NCBI RefSeq assembly: GCF_002303925.1
Contig: NZ_MRCS01000004.1
Coordinates: forward strand, 62,001-126,000
Direction: 5' to 3'
Length of the DNA: 64,000 bases
DNA from: Pseudomonas sp. ACN8
Lineage (GTDB): Bacteria; Pseudomonadota; Gammaproteobacteria; Pseudomonadales; Pseudomonadaceae
The notes beneath the pieces were generated by a model. The model saw only the letters and a program-made list of their open reading frames with translations. It was not told the origin of the DNA and did not search any database. The translations under genes were made by a program, and so were the position numbers. Of this stretch, positions 46,801 through 56,389 are shown in pieces. Numbering within the stretch: the first letter of the stretch is position 1; each line of letters starts with the position of its first letter.

Positions 46801-47086
46801 GTCCATCGTCTGGACCTTGATGGCCCTGAGCCTGATGATCGGCGGCCATTTGCGTCGTCGCCGGGAAGTCTGGTTGATCGGCGCCGCCTTGATCGGCGTG
46901 GTCGTGACCAAACTGTTTTTTGTCGAATTGAGTAACCGCGGCGGGCTGGCGCGGATCGTGTCGTTTATCGGTGTCGGCGTGTTGCTGCTGGTGGTGGGTT
47001 ATTTCGCCCCACTGCCGCCCAAGCGTGCCGAAGCTGTGCCGGATATCGAGAAACCGGTCCCGGAATCCGAAGGAGTGTCGTCTTGA
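43880..47086 (+). CDS. DUF2339 polytopic membrane protein
   Basis: A 1068-aa protein with an N-terminal membrane segment (MFMLIGLVLGWILDESF), a soluble coiled-coil/linker (residues about 40-150, rich in Glu, Ala, Pro) and then over 20 hydrophobic helices to the end. GPNLIDRAISRARAWLFGGNTVLRVGVVLLFLGLAFLLRYATEG is the DUF2339 signature. Function in the family is unknown. It overlaps the next gene (TTGA), with which it forms a two-gene operon typical of pseudomonads. Confidence 0.9.
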   Translation: MQWMFMLIGLVLGWILDESFSDALLGALLGLGIGQALRLTRMDSQAVEQQRLLEQAQVALHAVEQRLALLEASGVKAPETREPLVSPETILDEAPAAAPDLLWELPPELEPIAVAATETNRSQPADAWKAETIARQAQPPAPPRGPNLIDRAISRARAWLFGGNTVLRVGVVLLFLGLAFLLRYATEGVVVPVELRYAGVAAAALGLLGLGWWLRARNSSYALILQGAGIAVLYLTVFAAMRLHPLLDPSAGFGLLVAVTVCSAILAITQDSLGLAAAAALGGFAAPLLASTGAGNHVALFSYFALLNAGIFVIAWFKAWRLLNVIGFTGTFGIGFAWGLRSYSPELLWSTEPFLILFFLMYLAIGLLFARRKLLEMSDAPAEGSRESLLQWSARKGNYVDGTLLFGPPLAGFGLQFALVQHLEFAAAFSALALGIIYMGLARWLMAGRTLLLGETCLALGVIFTSLAIPLGLDARWTTAAWAVEGAGIFWLGLRQQRPLGRAFALLLQLGSALAFLSELHDSEGSLLGGEPLGALLLGIALLFSFHQLRKALPEQIRPWELKGLPVLACLGLAFLYLLAPLFFFSHGTVISWALAGALTLLVGVHLPSRTFVFTALAVQLLGGALFLAMGPLFSEGLNPLAHAGFWAPLVLGLAAMVGAWRLQIGHSLGTFEGLSLLRLSQALLVWGAGWWALAWIIEVLHFAPLPVRATLLLSIAAVSVALWTVLALRLKWPSLGVLCTALIPAAALVLLAAWHSRYHPASNVGWLAWAAVFVVHFMSLRRLALMLAARVTSVAHVLGCWLLMGVLALELRYGLLVLSEQYNAWRWLGWAILPSLYLVLMAAPRAWPWPVSAYPREYRVYAAAPLALLMLGWFWLANVASDGNAEPLPYVPLINPLELGLLFALFGVYAWSRSAMTQLAVREDYAAIATQGVAGASLFVFFTALVMRTAHHWSGVPFELDLLLASMQVQAGLSIVWTLMALSLMIGGHLRRRREVWLIGAALIGVVVTKLFFVELSNRGGLARIVSFIGVGVLLLVVGYFAPLPPKRAEAVPDIEKPVPESEGVSS

Positions 47087-48456
47087 GTCAGAAGCTGAAC
47101 CTGGGTTGGTTGGGCGCGGTTGCCATGGGCGTGGTGTTGTCGGCGGTTGCCCAGGAAAAACCGGCGGACTTCACTACCCAAGTGCCCCTGTCGGTGACGG
47201 GCGAAGGCCCCTGGTATCGCATTGAACTGCCCCTGAGCGTACAACTGAATGCACGGCAGGCCGACCTGAGCGACGTGCGTGTGTTCAACGCGGTGGGCGA
47301 TGTTCAGGCTTACGCCTTGGCTCGGGAATCGGCGCGCAGCAATGAAACGCGGACTTTGAACGAGGTGAAATGGTTTGCGCTGTACAGCTCGGTGGACGCC
47401 ACTGAAACCGCGCCGAGCGTGCGGGTGCAATCGAGTACCAACGGCACATTGGTCGAGGTGCAGCCCTCCAGTCAGTTGGAGGCGGGTGAGGAGGAGTTGC
47501 GCGGCTGGTTGCTCGACGCTTCGGCGATCAAGGCGCCGTTGCAGCAGTTGATTCTCGACTGGACCAGCGAGCGCGACGGCTTCCAGCGTTTCACCGTCGA
47601 AGCCAGCGATGATTTGCAGCATTGGCAGTCCTGGGGTGAAGGGCAGGTGGCGCGCCTGACCTTTTCCGACGAGCGGGTCGAGCAGCATGAAGTCAACCTG
47701 CCGGGCCAGCCGGCGCGCTACCTGCGGTTGCTGTGGATCACCCCGCATTCGGCGCCGACACTGACGTCGGCGCAACTGCAGAGCGCCAATATCCGCAGCC
47801 TGCCGCTGCCGTTGGTCTGGTCCCAGGCATTGGCCGGCAGCAGCGTGAAGGCGGGTGAATACACCTGGCAGTTGCCGATGGGGCTGAATGTCGAGCGGGT
47901 GCAGGTCGAGTTGAGCCAGCCCAACAGCCTGGCGCCAGTGAGCCTGGCCGGGCGGCGTGACAGCAGCCTGCCATGGCAGTCGTTGGGCAACGGTTTGCTC
48001 TATCGCCTGACCCAGAACGGTCAGGACGTGGTCCAAAACGAATTGCAGCTGTCAGGACAAATCGTGCAGCAATTGAAACTGACCGTGGACGAACGCGGCG
48101 GCGGCCTGGGTGATCAGGCACCGACGTTGAAGTTTGCCGTGCGTGCCACGCAACTGGTGTTCCTGGCGCGCGGGCCTGGGCCTTACACGCTGGCCGTGGG
48201 GAGTTCGACGGCGAAGGCGGCGAACTTGTCGCTGTCGACGCTGATTCCGGATTACAGCCCGACGAAGCTCGCGACCCTGGGCCGGGCCATGGTGGATGTC
48301 GGGGCGGTGGTCTCGAATGCATCGACAGAGAAAACGCCGGCGACGACGGACACTCAGTGGAAGAGGTTCGGCTTGTGGGCGGTGTTGTTGCTCAGTGTCT
48401 TGTTCCTGGCGGCGATGGCGTTCAGTTTGTTGCGCAAGCCCTCTGTCAAATCCTGA
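47083..48456 (+). CDS. DUF3999 exported/membrane protein
   Basis: A 457-aa protein with signal peptide LGAVAMGVVLSAVAQ and a C-terminal membrane helix (FGLWAVLLLSVLFLAAMAFSLL). The long extracytoplasmic part is beta-rich (VRVFNAVGDVQAYALARES, FTVEASDDLQHWQSWGEGQV, YLRLLW). This matches DUF3999. The start is TTG 47083, overlapping the upstream stop by TTGA, with GGAG 9 nt upstream. Probably works with the DUF2339 partner in the envelope; function unknown. Confidence 0.9.
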   Translation: MSQKLNLGWLGAVAMGVVLSAVAQEKPADFTTQVPLSVTGEGPWYRIELPLSVQLNARQADLSDVRVFNAVGDVQAYALARESARSNETRTLNEVKWFALYSSVDATETAPSVRVQSSTNGTLVEVQPSSQLEAGEEELRGWLLDASAIKAPLQQLILDWTSERDGFQRFTVEASDDLQHWQSWGEGQVARLTFSDERVEQHEVNLPGQPARYLRLLWITPHSAPTLTSAQLQSANIRSLPLPLVWSQALAGSSVKAGEYTWQLPMGLNVERVQVELSQPNSLAPVSLAGRRDSSLPWQSLGNGLLYRLTQNGQDVVQNELQLSGQIVQQLKLTVDERGGGLGDQAPTLKFAVRATQLVFLARGPGPYTLAVGSSTAKAANLSLSTLIPDYSPTKLATLGRAMVDVGAVVSNASTEKTPATTDTQWKRFGLWAVLLLSVLFLAAMAFSLLRKPSVKS

Positions 48457-48476
48457 CAGTGGGTGCTGCGCCCCCA

Positions 48477-48540
48477 ATCGCGAGCAGGCTCGCTCCACAG
48501 TTGGAATGCGTACCCCTGTGGGAGCGAGCCTGCTCGCGAA
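48477..48540. repeat. REP doublet (REPIN) 7
   Basis: GCGAGCAGGCTCGC arms in inverted orientation lie between DUF3999 and fbp. The left arm has lost a base near CTCGCTCCACAG. Confidence 0.9.
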
Positions 48541-48728
48541 AGCGTTAGTTCATTCAACAAAAATACCGGATTTGCCTCTTTCCCCGAGCTCACACCCAGC
48601 CCTTTTCCAACTACGCTCATCCCCGCGCATGAACTCTCTTCGGCCGATCACGTCTGATAGGAGGAAATGCGCCCCGACTCGCGTTAAACTGCGCGGGTTT
48701 TTAGCCCCCCATTCCTCCGGAGCCTTCC

Positions 48729-49739
48729 ATGTCCCGCGTTACCTTGAGTCGCTATTTGATTGAGCAGACCCGCAGCAACAACACTCCTGCCGATCTGCGC
48801 TTCCTGATCGAAGTGGTGGCGCGTGCCTGCAAGGAGATCAACCACGCCGTGTCCAAAGGCGCCCTCGGTGGCGTTCTGGGCAGCATGGGCACTGAAAACG
48901 TCCAGGGCGAAGTGCAGAAGAAGCTCGACGTGATCTCCAACGAGATTCTGCTCGAAGCCAACGAATGGGGCGGTCACCTGGCCGGCATGGCGTCCGAAGA
49001 AATGGACAATGCCTACCAGATCCCGGGCAAATACCCGAAAGGCGCGTACCTGCTGGTATTCGACCCGCTGGACGGTTCGTCGAACATCGACATCAACGCC
49101 CCGGTCGGTACCATCTTCTCGGTACTGCGTTGCCCGAACGAATACCTGAGCCAGAACGAGCCCTTGAATGAAAAGGCCTTCCTGCAGCCAGGTACCCAGC
49201 AAGTGGCCGCCGGTTACGCGATCTACGGTCCGCAGACCATGCTGATCCTGACCCTGGGCGACGGCGTGAAAGGCTTCACCCTGGACCGTGAAATGGGCAG
49301 CTTCGTGTTGACCCACGAAAACATCACCATTCCTGAAGCCACCCAGGAATTTGCCATCAACGCGTCCAACCAGCGTCACTGGGAAGCACCGGTACAGCGC
49401 TACGTCGGCGAATTGCTGGCAGGCGATGAAGGCCCGCTGAAAAAGAACTACAACATGCGTTGGGTTGCCGCGATGGTCGCGGACGTGCATCGCATCCTGA
49501 CCCGTGGTGGCCTGTTCATGTACCCACGCGACAGCCGCGAGCCGTCGAAGCCGGGCAAACTGCGCCTGATGTACGAAGCCAACCCGATGTCGTTCCTGGT
49601 GGAACAGGCGGGCGGCGCGTCCACCAACGGCCACCAGCGCATCCTCGACATCCAGCCGGAAGGCCTGCACCAGCGTGTTGCGGTGTTCCTCGGCTCGAAA
49701 GAAGAAGTTGCCCGTGTCACGGCTTACCACAAGGAATAA
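48729..49739 (+). CDS. fbp: Fructose-1,6-bisphosphatase class I
   Basis: A 336-aa gluconeogenic enzyme. Metal- and phosphate-binding sequence [25 protein letters not shown] is near residue 115. [21 protein letters not shown] and [12 protein letters not shown] are near the C-terminus. It dephosphorylates fructose-1,6-bisphosphate. The next gene starts 3 bp after its stop. Confidence 0.97.
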   Translation: MSRVTLSRYLIEQTRSNNTPADLRFLIEVVARACKEINHAVSKGALGGVLGSMGTENVQGEVQKKLDVISNEILLEANEWGGHLAGMASEEMDNAYQIPGKYPKGAYLLVFDPLDGSSNIDINAPVGTIFSVLRCPNEYLSQNEPLNEKAFLQPGTQQVAAGYAIYGPQTMLILTLGDGVKGFTLDREMGSFVLTHENITIPEATQEFAINASNQRHWEAPVQRYVGELLAGDEGPLKKNYNMRWVAAMVADVHRILTRGGLFMYPRDSREPSKPGKLRLMYEANPMSFLVEQAGGASTNGHQRILDIQPEGLHQRVAVFLGSKEEVARVTAYHKE

Positions 49740-49742
49740 ACC

Positions 49743-50345
49743 ATGACCGCGCCCTGGCAGCCGTTGCTTGATTGGTGGTTCGGAAGTTCCGGATCAGCGA
49801 GGGAAGTGGCGGCGCAGAAGGGCAGGTTATGGTTTGGCAAGCGCGACAGCCAGGACCTCGAAGCGCGTGAGCGTTTCGGGGACTTGGCCGAGCAGGCACT
49901 GGCCGGCGGATTGACCGAGTGGATGCAATGTCCCGAAGGTTGGCTGGCCCTGGTGCTGTTGCTCGATCAAATCCCGCGAATGATTTTTCGCGATACTCCC
50001 AAAGCCTTTGCAGGCGATCTGCGGGCGCAAAAGCTGGTGGCCCAAGGCATTGCCGCGGATTTCGATCGGCAGTTGCAGCCGATTCAGCGGGTGTTCATCT
50101 ACCTGGTGTTCGAGCACAGCGAAAACCTCGCGGTGCAGAACGAAGGCGTCTCGCGTTATATCGGATTGGTGGCGCAGCAGCCTGAAGGTGATCAAGCGCT
50201 GTTTGCTGATTACCTGGATTACGCCGAGCGGCATCAGAGGGTGATTGCGCAGTTTGGGCGCTTTCCGCATCGCAATGCGGTGTTGGGACGGGAGTCTACG
50301 GCTGAGGAACTCGAGTTTCTGTCGAAACCGGGCTCTCGGTTTTAG
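49743..50345 (+). CDS. DUF924 family protein
   Basis: A 200-aa protein with the DUF924 core: LIDWWF-like start PWQPLLDWWFGSS, LALVLLLDQIPRMIFRDTPKAFAGD, RVFIYLVFEHSENLAVQNEGVSRY and RFPHRNAVLGRESTAEELEFL. The helical repeat fold suggests a binding rather than a catalytic function, but no role is established. Four bases separate it from fbp, so cotranscription is likely. Confidence 0.9.
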   Translation: MTAPWQPLLDWWFGSSGSAREVAAQKGRLWFGKRDSQDLEARERFGDLAEQALAGGLTEWMQCPEGWLALVLLLDQIPRMIFRDTPKAFAGDLRAQKLVAQGIAADFDRQLQPIQRVFIYLVFEHSENLAVQNEGVSRYIGLVAQQPEGDQALFADYLDYAERHQRVIAQFGRFPHRNAVLGRESTAEELEFLSKPGSRF

Positions 50346-50368
50346 TTTTGCGGTGTTGCTGATGCTGC

Positions 50369-50445
50369 TATCGCCAGCAGGCTGGCTCCCACATTGATCT
50401 ATGTTGCACTGGAGATCTACTGTGGGAGCCAGCCTGCTGGCGATT
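50369..50445. repeat. REP doublet (REPIN) 8, variant GCCAGCAGGCTGGC
   Basis: In both arms the third base pair of the palindrome is C-G instead of G-C, so all four positions changed together. It lies between the convergent DUF924 and chemoreceptor genes. Confidence 0.92.
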
Positions 50446-50462
50446 GTGCCGGTAGCAGCGCC

Positions 50463-52355
50463 TCAGATCCTGAAGCTACCCACCAACTGCTTCAACCGCG
50501 CCGCCTGTTGCTCTAGATCGGCACACGCACGCAAGGTCGACTGCAGGTTCTCCACGCCTTCCTGGTTCAGCGTGTTGATCTCGGTGATGTCGACGTTGAT
50601 CGACTCCACTACGGCCGTCTGCTCTTCCGTGGCGGTGGCGACCGACTGGTTCATGCCATCGATCTCTCCGATGCGCTGGGTCACGCTGCCCAGGCGTTCC
50701 CCCGCCTGATTGGCGATGCCGACGCTGCTTTCGCTCTGGCGCTGGCTGTCGGTCATGATGCCCACCGCTGCCCGGGCGCCGACTTGCAGCTCTTCGATCA
50801 TCGTCTGCACTTGCTGCGCCGAGTCCTGGGTGCGGTGAGCGAGGTTGCGCACTTCGTCGGCAACCACCGCGAAACCACGACCGGCCTCACCGGCGCGCGC
50901 CGCTTCAATGGCGGCGTTAAGCGCCAACAGGTTGGTCTGCTGGGAGATGCTGGTAATCACTTCCAGGATCTGCCCGATGTTGACCGTGTTGTTGTTGAGG
51001 TTTTCGATGTTGCCGCACGAATCGCTGATCTTGGCCGACAGTTGCTGCATCGCCGCGATGGTTTTATCCACCACCTGTTGGCCGTCTTCGGCCAGGCTGC
51101 GGGCATCGCTGGAATGTTGCGAGGCGAGGGCGGCATTCTGGGCGATTTCCTGGGCGGCGGCACCGAGCTGGTTGATCGCCGCGGCCACGCTGCTGGTGCG
51201 CGAGGCTTGCTGGTCTGAGTTGAACATCGACGAGTTCGAGGCGGCGACTACCCGCAGTGCCACCTCGTTGACCTGGCCGGTGGCCGAGGAGACTTCGATG
51301 ATCGAGGTGTGAATGCGCTCGACGAAGCGGTTGAACGACAGCCCCAGCGCGCCGAATTCGTCGTGGCCGTGAATGGTCAGGCGTTTGGTCAGGTCACCTT
51401 CGCCTTCGGCGATGTCGTGCATGGCGCGGCCCATGGTCAGCAGCGGCTGCATCAGCAGCCTGATCAGCATGCCCAGCAGCACAATGATGATCACCACGGC
51501 AATCACCATGGCGATGATCGCCGAGGTGCGGAATTCACTGAGCATCGAGAACGCCGTTTCCTGGTCGAGCACCAGCGCCACGTACCAGTCCGCCGATGGC
51601 ACGCCGTTGACGTGGGTGAAGGAGATGAACTGGCGCTTGCCGTCGATCTCGACTTCTTTCATGCCCGGGCTGACTTTCGGCGCACCGTTGGGGTAGGCCT
51701 CGGTCAGGTTCTTGAGTACCAGCTTGCTGTCCGGGTGAATCAGGATCTTGCCGTCGGCACCGACGATGAACGCATGGCCGTGACCGCCGAAGTTCAGCGA
51801 ATTGATGATCGCGCTGACGCTGGACAGATCGATGTCGGCACCGGCGACGCCGATCATCTGGCCCTGATGCTGCACGGGAGTGGCGACGGTGATCACCAGC
51901 TTGCCGGAGGAGGCGGCAATGTACGGCTCGGTGACGATGGTCTGTTGTGCGCTATTGGCCGCCTTGTACCAGCCACGGGCGCGCGGGTCGTAGTCCGCCG
52001 CGCGGTTGCCCGCCGGGACCGAGAACATCACGCCGTCGGCGCCACCGAAGTAACTCAGCTGGAAGTTGCCGGTGTAGGCGGGCAGGTCGATGATCCGTTT
52101 CAGGCCAGCGGGAGCATTGCCGTCGGCGTTGATCTGTTGGGCCATCGACTGCAGCAATTGCATGCGGCTTTCCAGCCAGGTCTGGATGTTGCTGGTGGTC
52201 AGGCTGCCGAGTTCCTGCATCGAGGCTTCGGTACTGGTGCGCAAGGTTTCGCGTTGGCGATAGTCGTTGAACAGGATGAAACAAGCGAATGCGACGGCCA
52301 CTACGAGGGCGGCAGCCAGCAATATCTTGTGGCTGAACTTCATGTTTCTGGTCAT
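50463..52355 (-). CDS. Methyl-accepting chemotaxis protein with dCache sensor
   Basis: A 630-aa transmembrane chemoreceptor. Membrane segments are [19 protein letters not shown] and [23 protein letters not shown]. The periplasmic part (residues about 30-280) is a dCache_1 domain; its [16 protein letters not shown] and [19 protein letters not shown]...GADI match the amino-acid-recognising motif of PctA/CtaA-type receptors. A HAMP domain and the signalling hairpin ([40 protein letters not shown]) follow. Amino acids are the likely ligands. The start could instead be ATG 52343. Confidence 0.93.
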   Translation of the reverse strand: MTRNMKFSHKILLAAALVVAVAFACFILFNDYRQRETLRTSTEASMQELGSLTTSNIQTWLESRMQLLQSMAQQINADGNAPAGLKRIIDLPAYTGNFQLSYFGGADGVMFSVPAGNRAADYDPRARGWYKAANSAQQTIVTEPYIAASSGKLVITVATPVQHQGQMIGVAGADIDLSSVSAIINSLNFGGHGHAFIVGADGKILIHPDSKLVLKNLTEAYPNGAPKVSPGMKEVEIDGKRQFISFTHVNGVPSADWYVALVLDQETAFSMLSEFRTSAIIAMVIAVVIIIVLLGMLIRLLMQPLLTMGRAMHDIAEGEGDLTKRLTIHGHDEFGALGLSFNRFVERIHTSIIEVSSATGQVNEVALRVVAASNSSMFNSDQQASRTSSVAAAINQLGAAAQEIAQNAALASQHSSDARSLAEDGQQVVDKTIAAMQQLSAKISDSCGNIENLNNNTVNIGQILEVITSISQQTNLLALNAAIEAARAGEAGRGFAVVADEVRNLAHRTQDSAQQVQTMIEELQVGARAAVGIMTDSQRQSESSVGIANQAGERLGSVTQRIGEIDGMNQSVATATEEQTAVVESINVDITEINTLNQEGVENLQSTLRACADLEQQAARLKQLVGSFRI

Positions 52356-52636
52356 GGATGAGCTACCGCAGAGGGGCTGTTCTACAAAATGGGAGGGCAA
52401 ATGCCACCGACGTGGCTTTGCGTTGCATTTATGTCGACTGAACAGCGCCAAAGATTAGGCGCAATCTCTGAAAAACGACGAAATGCCCGGTAAACAGGCA
52501 AAGTGGCTGATTTTCGGCAAAAGGTAGACGAGTGGCCCGATAAATAGCCTGCCGGGCAGGGAACCTGACAGGGGTTTTCTCTTCTAAGCTTCAGCTTGGC
52601 AGCCATGCCAATCCCCTACGCCCCCGGAGTTTCACC

Positions 52637-52891
52637 ATGTCGTTGCGTTCCATCGCCCTGCTTTCGTTCTGCGTATTGCTCGCTGCCTGCAGCAAGGTCA
52701 ATCAGGAAAACTACTCGAAGCTCTCCGCCGGCATGGCCAAGGCCGATGTGGAGACCCTGTTGGGCAAACCCGCCGATTGTTCAGGCGCGCTCGGCATGTC
52801 CAGCTGCACCTGGGGCGACAAGAACAGCTTTATCAGCGTGCAGTTCGCCGGTGACAAAGTGCTGATGTTTTCCGGCCAAGGCCTGAAGTAA
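52637..52891 (+). CDS. Small BamE/SmpA-like lipoprotein
   Basis: An 84-aa lipoprotein. Signal peptide MSLRSIALLSFCVLLAAC has lipobox LLAAC, with Cys at residue 18. The rest, ENYSKLSAGMAKADVETLLGKPADC, has the BamE-like start (GM-K-V-LLG-P) but is too short for a full BamE. It is separated by 30 bp from the lipocalin gene and probably cotranscribed. Function unknown. Confidence 0.85.
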   Translation: MSLRSIALLSFCVLLAACSKVNQENYSKLSAGMAKADVETLLGKPADCSGALGMSSCTWGDKNSFISVQFAGDKVLMFSGQGLK

Positions 52892-52921
52892 ACCGGGGCG
52901 ATCGCCCACGGGAGAAAAATA

Positions 52922-53491
52922 ATGAAGCGGTTATTGATCATCCTTTTTGCCGGCCTGGTGTTGGCTGGCTGTGCCACATCTGGCCAGGACCCATTGGCCC
53001 CCAAGACGGTCAATAGCGTCAACCTCAAGCGCTACCAGGGCACCTGGTACGAGCTGGCTCGTATGCCGATGTACTTCCAGCGCGACTGCGCGCAATCCGA
53101 AGCCCATTACACGCTCAAGCCTGACGGCAATGTCGCGGTGTTGAACCGCTGCCTGACGGCACAGTGGCAATGGGAAGAGGTCAAGGGCACGGCCTATCCA
53201 CAGGTGCCGGGCAAGAGCGACAAGTTGTGGGTCGAATTCGACACCTGGTTCTCCAGGCTGATCCCGGGTACGGCGAAGGGTGAATACTGGGTGCTGTATG
53301 TCAGCGATGACTACAAGACCGCCATTGTCGGTGATCCGAGCCGGAAGTATTTGTGGCTGTTGTCGCGCACACCAACCGTGAACGGTGTCGTGCGTGAGGA
53401 ACTGCTGAGCAAGGCACGTCAGCAGGGTTATGACACCACGCGGCTGATCTGGCGGGCGTCGGAACAGCAGATGGCCGAGACGTCCAACTAA
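52922..53491 (+). CDS. blc: Outer-membrane lipocalin Blc
   Basis: A 189-aa lipoprotein. The signal peptide MKRLLIILFAGLVLAGC has lipobox LAGC. The lipocalin motif GTWYELARMPMYFQRDCAQSEAHYTL is near residue 40, followed by WVLYVSDDYKTAIVGDPSRKYLWLLSRTP and ending QQGYDTTRLIW. Bacterial lipocalins bind lysophospholipids and act in envelope stress. It follows the BamE-like lipoprotein gene. Confidence 0.95.
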   Translation: MKRLLIILFAGLVLAGCATSGQDPLAPKTVNSVNLKRYQGTWYELARMPMYFQRDCAQSEAHYTLKPDGNVAVLNRCLTAQWQWEEVKGTAYPQVPGKSDKLWVEFDTWFSRLIPGTAKGEYWVLYVSDDYKTAIVGDPSRKYLWLLSRTPTVNGVVREELLSKARQQGYDTTRLIWRASEQQMAETSN

Positions 53492-53501
53492 CAACGCATG
53501 A

Positions 53502-53590
53502 CCCTGTAGGAGCGAGCCTGCTCGCGATGGAGTGTCAGACACAGCGATGTCGACTGATACACCATCGCGAGCAGGCTCGCTCCTACAGGG
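53502..53590. repeat. REP doublet (REPIN) 9
   Basis: Standard GCGAGCAGGCTCGC arms in inverted orientation, ending CCTGTAGG/CCTACAGG, lie between convergent blc and hutF. Confidence 0.92.
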
Positions 53591-53598
53591 TTTTTGCG

Positions 53599-54963
53599 TT
53601 AGTTCAGAAGATCGCGCAGGACCTGAGTGAAGGCGCGGCTGCTTTCTTCCTCATCAGCATGCCGCCCGTCACGCACCACCCACTGGCCATTGACCAACAC
53701 ATCCCGCACCTGGCGATCGCCACCGGCAAACAACCAGCGGTTTAGAATCCCGTCGCCGCTGGCCGTTGCCAGGTACGGGTCGTTGCCATCGAGCACCAGC
53801 CAGTCAGCGCGCTTGCCGACTGCCAGGGTGCCAATCGGCTGGCCCAATGCCTGGGCGCCGCCATCCAGCGCGGCATCAAACAGTGTGCGGCCGACCATCG
53901 GCTGATCCGCGCCATACAAACGATTACGCCGCTGGTCACGCAGACGCTGGCCGTATTCCAGCCAACGCAATTCTTCCACCACGCTCAACGACACATGGCT
54001 GTCGGAACCAATACCCATGCGACCGCCCTGGGCGAGGAAATCCACCGCCGGGAAAATCCCGTCGCCCAGGTTGGCTTCGGTGGTCAGGCACAGGCCGGCA
54101 ATGGCGCGGCTCCTGGCCATCGACGTGACTTCTTCCGGGTTGGCATGAGTCGCGTGGACCAGGCACCAGCGCTGATCGACGTCGACGTTTTCGTACAGCC
54201 ATTGCAGCGGACGACGACCGCTCCAGGTCAGGCAGTCGTCGACTTCTTTCTGTTGCTCGGCGATATGGATGTGCACCGGGCATTGCTTGTCGCTGGCCGC
54301 CAGCACTTCGCTGATCTGTTGCGGCGTGACCGCGCGCAGCGAGTGAAAACACAGGCCCAGGGCTTGCGCCGGTTGCTGCGCCAGCACCGGTTGCAGGCGC
54401 GATTGCAGCTTGAGGTAGTTTTCGGTGCTGTTGATAAAACGACGCTGACCGTCGTTCGGCGCTTGGCCGCCGAAACCGGAGTGGCTGTAGAGCACCGGCA
54501 GCAGGGTCAGGCCGATACCGGCGGAACCTGCGGCCTGGCTGATACGCAGGGCCAGTTCGGCCGGGTCCGCGTAAGGCTGGCCATTGGTGTCATGGTGTAC
54601 GTAATGAAATTCCGCCACCGATGTGTAACCGGCCTTGAGCATTTCGATGTACAGCTGACGAGCGATGACGCCGAGTTGTTCCGGGCTGATTTTTCCGACG
54701 AGGCGATACATCAGGTCGCGCCAGGTCCAGAAACTGTCGTTCGGATTGCCCGCCACTTCCGCCAGCCCGGCCATGGCCCGCTGGAAGGCGTGGGAGTGCA
54801 GGTTCGGCATGCCAGGCAGCAGCGGACCGCTTAACCGTTCGGCGTCATCTGCGTTGGAATCGGCCTGGATATGGGTCAATACGCCGTCGGCGTTGACCTC
54901 AAGACGTACATTGTTGGCCCATCCACTAGGCAGCAGCGCGCGTTCGGCAAAGAAGGCGGACAT
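53599..54963 (-). CDS. hutF: Formimidoylglutamate deiminase
   Basis: A 454-aa amidohydrolase converting N-formimino-L-glutamate to N-formylglutamate. It belongs to the five-step histidine route of pseudomonads. The metal-site start PGMPNLHSHAFQRAMAG is near residue 50. Other conserved parts are VAEFHYVHHD, PVHIHIAEQ and MGIGSDSHVSLS. It is transcribed divergently from hutC across a putative HutC operator at 54989-55006. Confidence 0.96.
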   Translation of the reverse strand: MSAFFAERALLPSGWANNVRLEVNADGVLTHIQADSNADDAERLSGPLLPGMPNLHSHAFQRAMAGLAEVAGNPNDSFWTWRDLMYRLVGKISPEQLGVIARQLYIEMLKAGYTSVAEFHYVHHDTNGQPYADPAELALRISQAAGSAGIGLTLLPVLYSHSGFGGQAPNDGQRRFINSTENYLKLQSRLQPVLAQQPAQALGLCFHSLRAVTPQQISEVLAASDKQCPVHIHIAEQQKEVDDCLTWSGRRPLQWLYENVDVDQRWCLVHATHANPEEVTSMARSRAIAGLCLTTEANLGDGIFPAVDFLAQGGRMGIGSDSHVSLSVVEELRWLEYGQRLRDQRRNRLYGADQPMVGRTLFDAALDGGAQALGQPIGTLAVGKRADWLVLDGNDPYLATASGDGILNRWLFAGGDRQVRDVLVNGQWVVRDGRHADEEESSRAFTQVLRDLLN

Positions 54964-54988
54964 GGTTCAGCACCCCATCGTGTGTTAT

Positions 54989-55006
54989 TTGTATATACAT
55001 ATACAG
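54989..55006. promoter_or_regulatory. Putative HutC operator between hutF and hutC
   Basis: TTGTATATACATATACAG contains the perfect palindrome TGTATATACA (54990-54999), similar to the TGTA-N2-TACA core at hutU. Its position 26 bp before hutF and 65 bp before hutC fits joint repression. Confidence 0.65.
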
Positions 55007-55070
55007 ACGTTTGCCTGCCCGGTAAACTCCGGCAAGCTAGCAACCCTATCCAAACGACCAAGGATTAACC

Positions 55071-55820
55071 GTGCCGACTCCGCCTCCAGTCTCTCCGTTG
55101 GCCGCGAACATGGGCGACAGTCCGGCGCCCCTGTACGCCCGCGTCAAACAAATGATCACCCAGCAAATCGACAGTGGAAACTGGCCGCCGCACTACCGCG
55201 TTCCGTCGGAAAGCGAGCTGGTCAGCCAGTTGGGCTTCAGCCGCATGACCATCAACCGCGCCCTGCGCGAGATGACCGCCGATGGCCTGTTGGTGCGCAT
55301 GCAAGGCGTCGGTACGTTCGTCGCCGAGCCGAAAAGCCAGTCAGCCCTGTTTGAAGTGCACAACATCGCCGACGAAATCGCCTCTCGCGGTCATCGCCAT
55401 ACCTGCAAGGTCATCACCCTTGAAGAAGAGGCCGCCGGCTCCGAGCGCGCCCTGGCCCTGGACATGCGCGAAGGGCAGAAGGTGTTCCATTCGCTGATCG
55501 TGCATTTCGAAAACGATATTCCGGTGCAAATCGAAGACCGTTTCGTCAACGCGCTGGTGGCACCGGACTACCTCAAACAGGACTTCACCCTGCAAACGCC
55601 ATACGCCTATCTGAACCAGGTCGCGCCGCTGACCGAAGGCGAGCACGTGGTCGAGGCGATCCTGGCCGAGGCGTCCGAATGCAAATTGCTGCAGATTGAA
55701 AAAGGCGAACCGTGCCTGCTGATCCGTCGCCGCACCTGGTCCGGTCGTCAGCCGGTGACCGCCGCCCGCTTGATCCACCCCGGTTCCCGTCATCGTCTGG
55801 AAGGTCGGTTCCATAAATGA
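55071..55820 (+). CDS. hutC: Histidine utilisation repressor HutC
   Basis: A 249-aa GntR-family regulator. The winged helix-turn-helix is residues about 20-85 (ARVKQMITQQIDSGNWPPHYRVPSESELVSQLGFSRMTINRALREMTADGLLVRMQGVGTFVA). A UTRA effector domain follows at about residues 95-235, where urocanate is the known inducer in pseudomonads. Translation starts at GTG 55071. It overlaps hutD by ATGA. Probable operators lie before hutF and at the hutU promoter. Confidence 0.96.
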   Translation: MPTPPPVSPLAANMGDSPAPLYARVKQMITQQIDSGNWPPHYRVPSESELVSQLGFSRMTINRALREMTADGLLVRMQGVGTFVAEPKSQSALFEVHNIADEIASRGHRHTCKVITLEEEAAGSERALALDMREGQKVFHSLIVHFENDIPVQIEDRFVNALVAPDYLKQDFTLQTPYAYLNQVAPLTEGEHVVEAILAEASECKLLQIEKGEPCLLIRRRTWSGRQPVTAARLIHPGSRHRLEGRFHK

Positions 55821-56386
55821 GCAGTCTGAAAGTTCTACGCGCCAAAGATTACCCGCGCATGCCCTGGAAAAACGGCGGCGGCAGCACCGAAGAAATCACC
55901 CGCGATGCCGGCACCGGCCTGGATGGCTTTGGCTGGCGCCTGTCGATTGCCGACATAGGCGAGTCGGGCGGGTTTTCCACCTTCGCCGGTTACGAGCGGG
56001 TGATCACCGTGTTGCAGGGCGACGGCATGTCGCTGTCGGTTGACGGCCAGGTTACGCGGCCACTGTTACCGCTGGACCCGTTTGCCTTCAGCGGTGAAAG
56101 CAAGGTTTCCTGCACATTGCTCGGCGGTCCGATTCGCGATTTCAACCTGATTTACGCGCCGCAGCGTTACGCTGCGCGGTTGCAGTGGTTGAGCGGCGAG
56201 CAGCGGTTCTTCAGCTCGGCGGATACGGTGCTGGTATTCAGTATTAGTGAAGCGCTGGAAGTGAAGGTCGGTGACAACGCTTCGCAACTGGGTCGGCATG
56301 ATTGCCTGCAACTGGACGGTAACACCGGGCTGCTGGAAGTCTCCAGCAATGGCGCCTGCTGCGTGATCGAACTGACAACGCGCTGA
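55817..56386 (+). CDS. hutD: HutD family protein
   Basis: A 189-aa cupin-fold protein of the HutD/Ves family, starting LKVLRAKDYPRMPWKNGGGSTEEITRD and carrying GFGWRLSIADIGESGGFSTFAGYERVITVLQG. It has no enzyme activity assigned; in Pseudomonas HutD is thought to moderate hut expression, perhaps by sensing urocanate or formylglutamate. Its start overlaps the hutC stop (ATGA), so the pair is coupled. Confidence 0.95.
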   Translation: MSSLKVLRAKDYPRMPWKNGGGSTEEITRDAGTGLDGFGWRLSIADIGESGGFSTFAGYERVITVLQGDGMSLSVDGQVTRPLLPLDPFAFSGESKVSCTLLGGPIRDFNLIYAPQRYAARLQWLSGEQRFFSSADTVLVFSISEALEVKVGDNASQLGRHDCLQLDGNTGLLEVSSNGACCVIELTTR

Positions 56387-56389
56387 TCT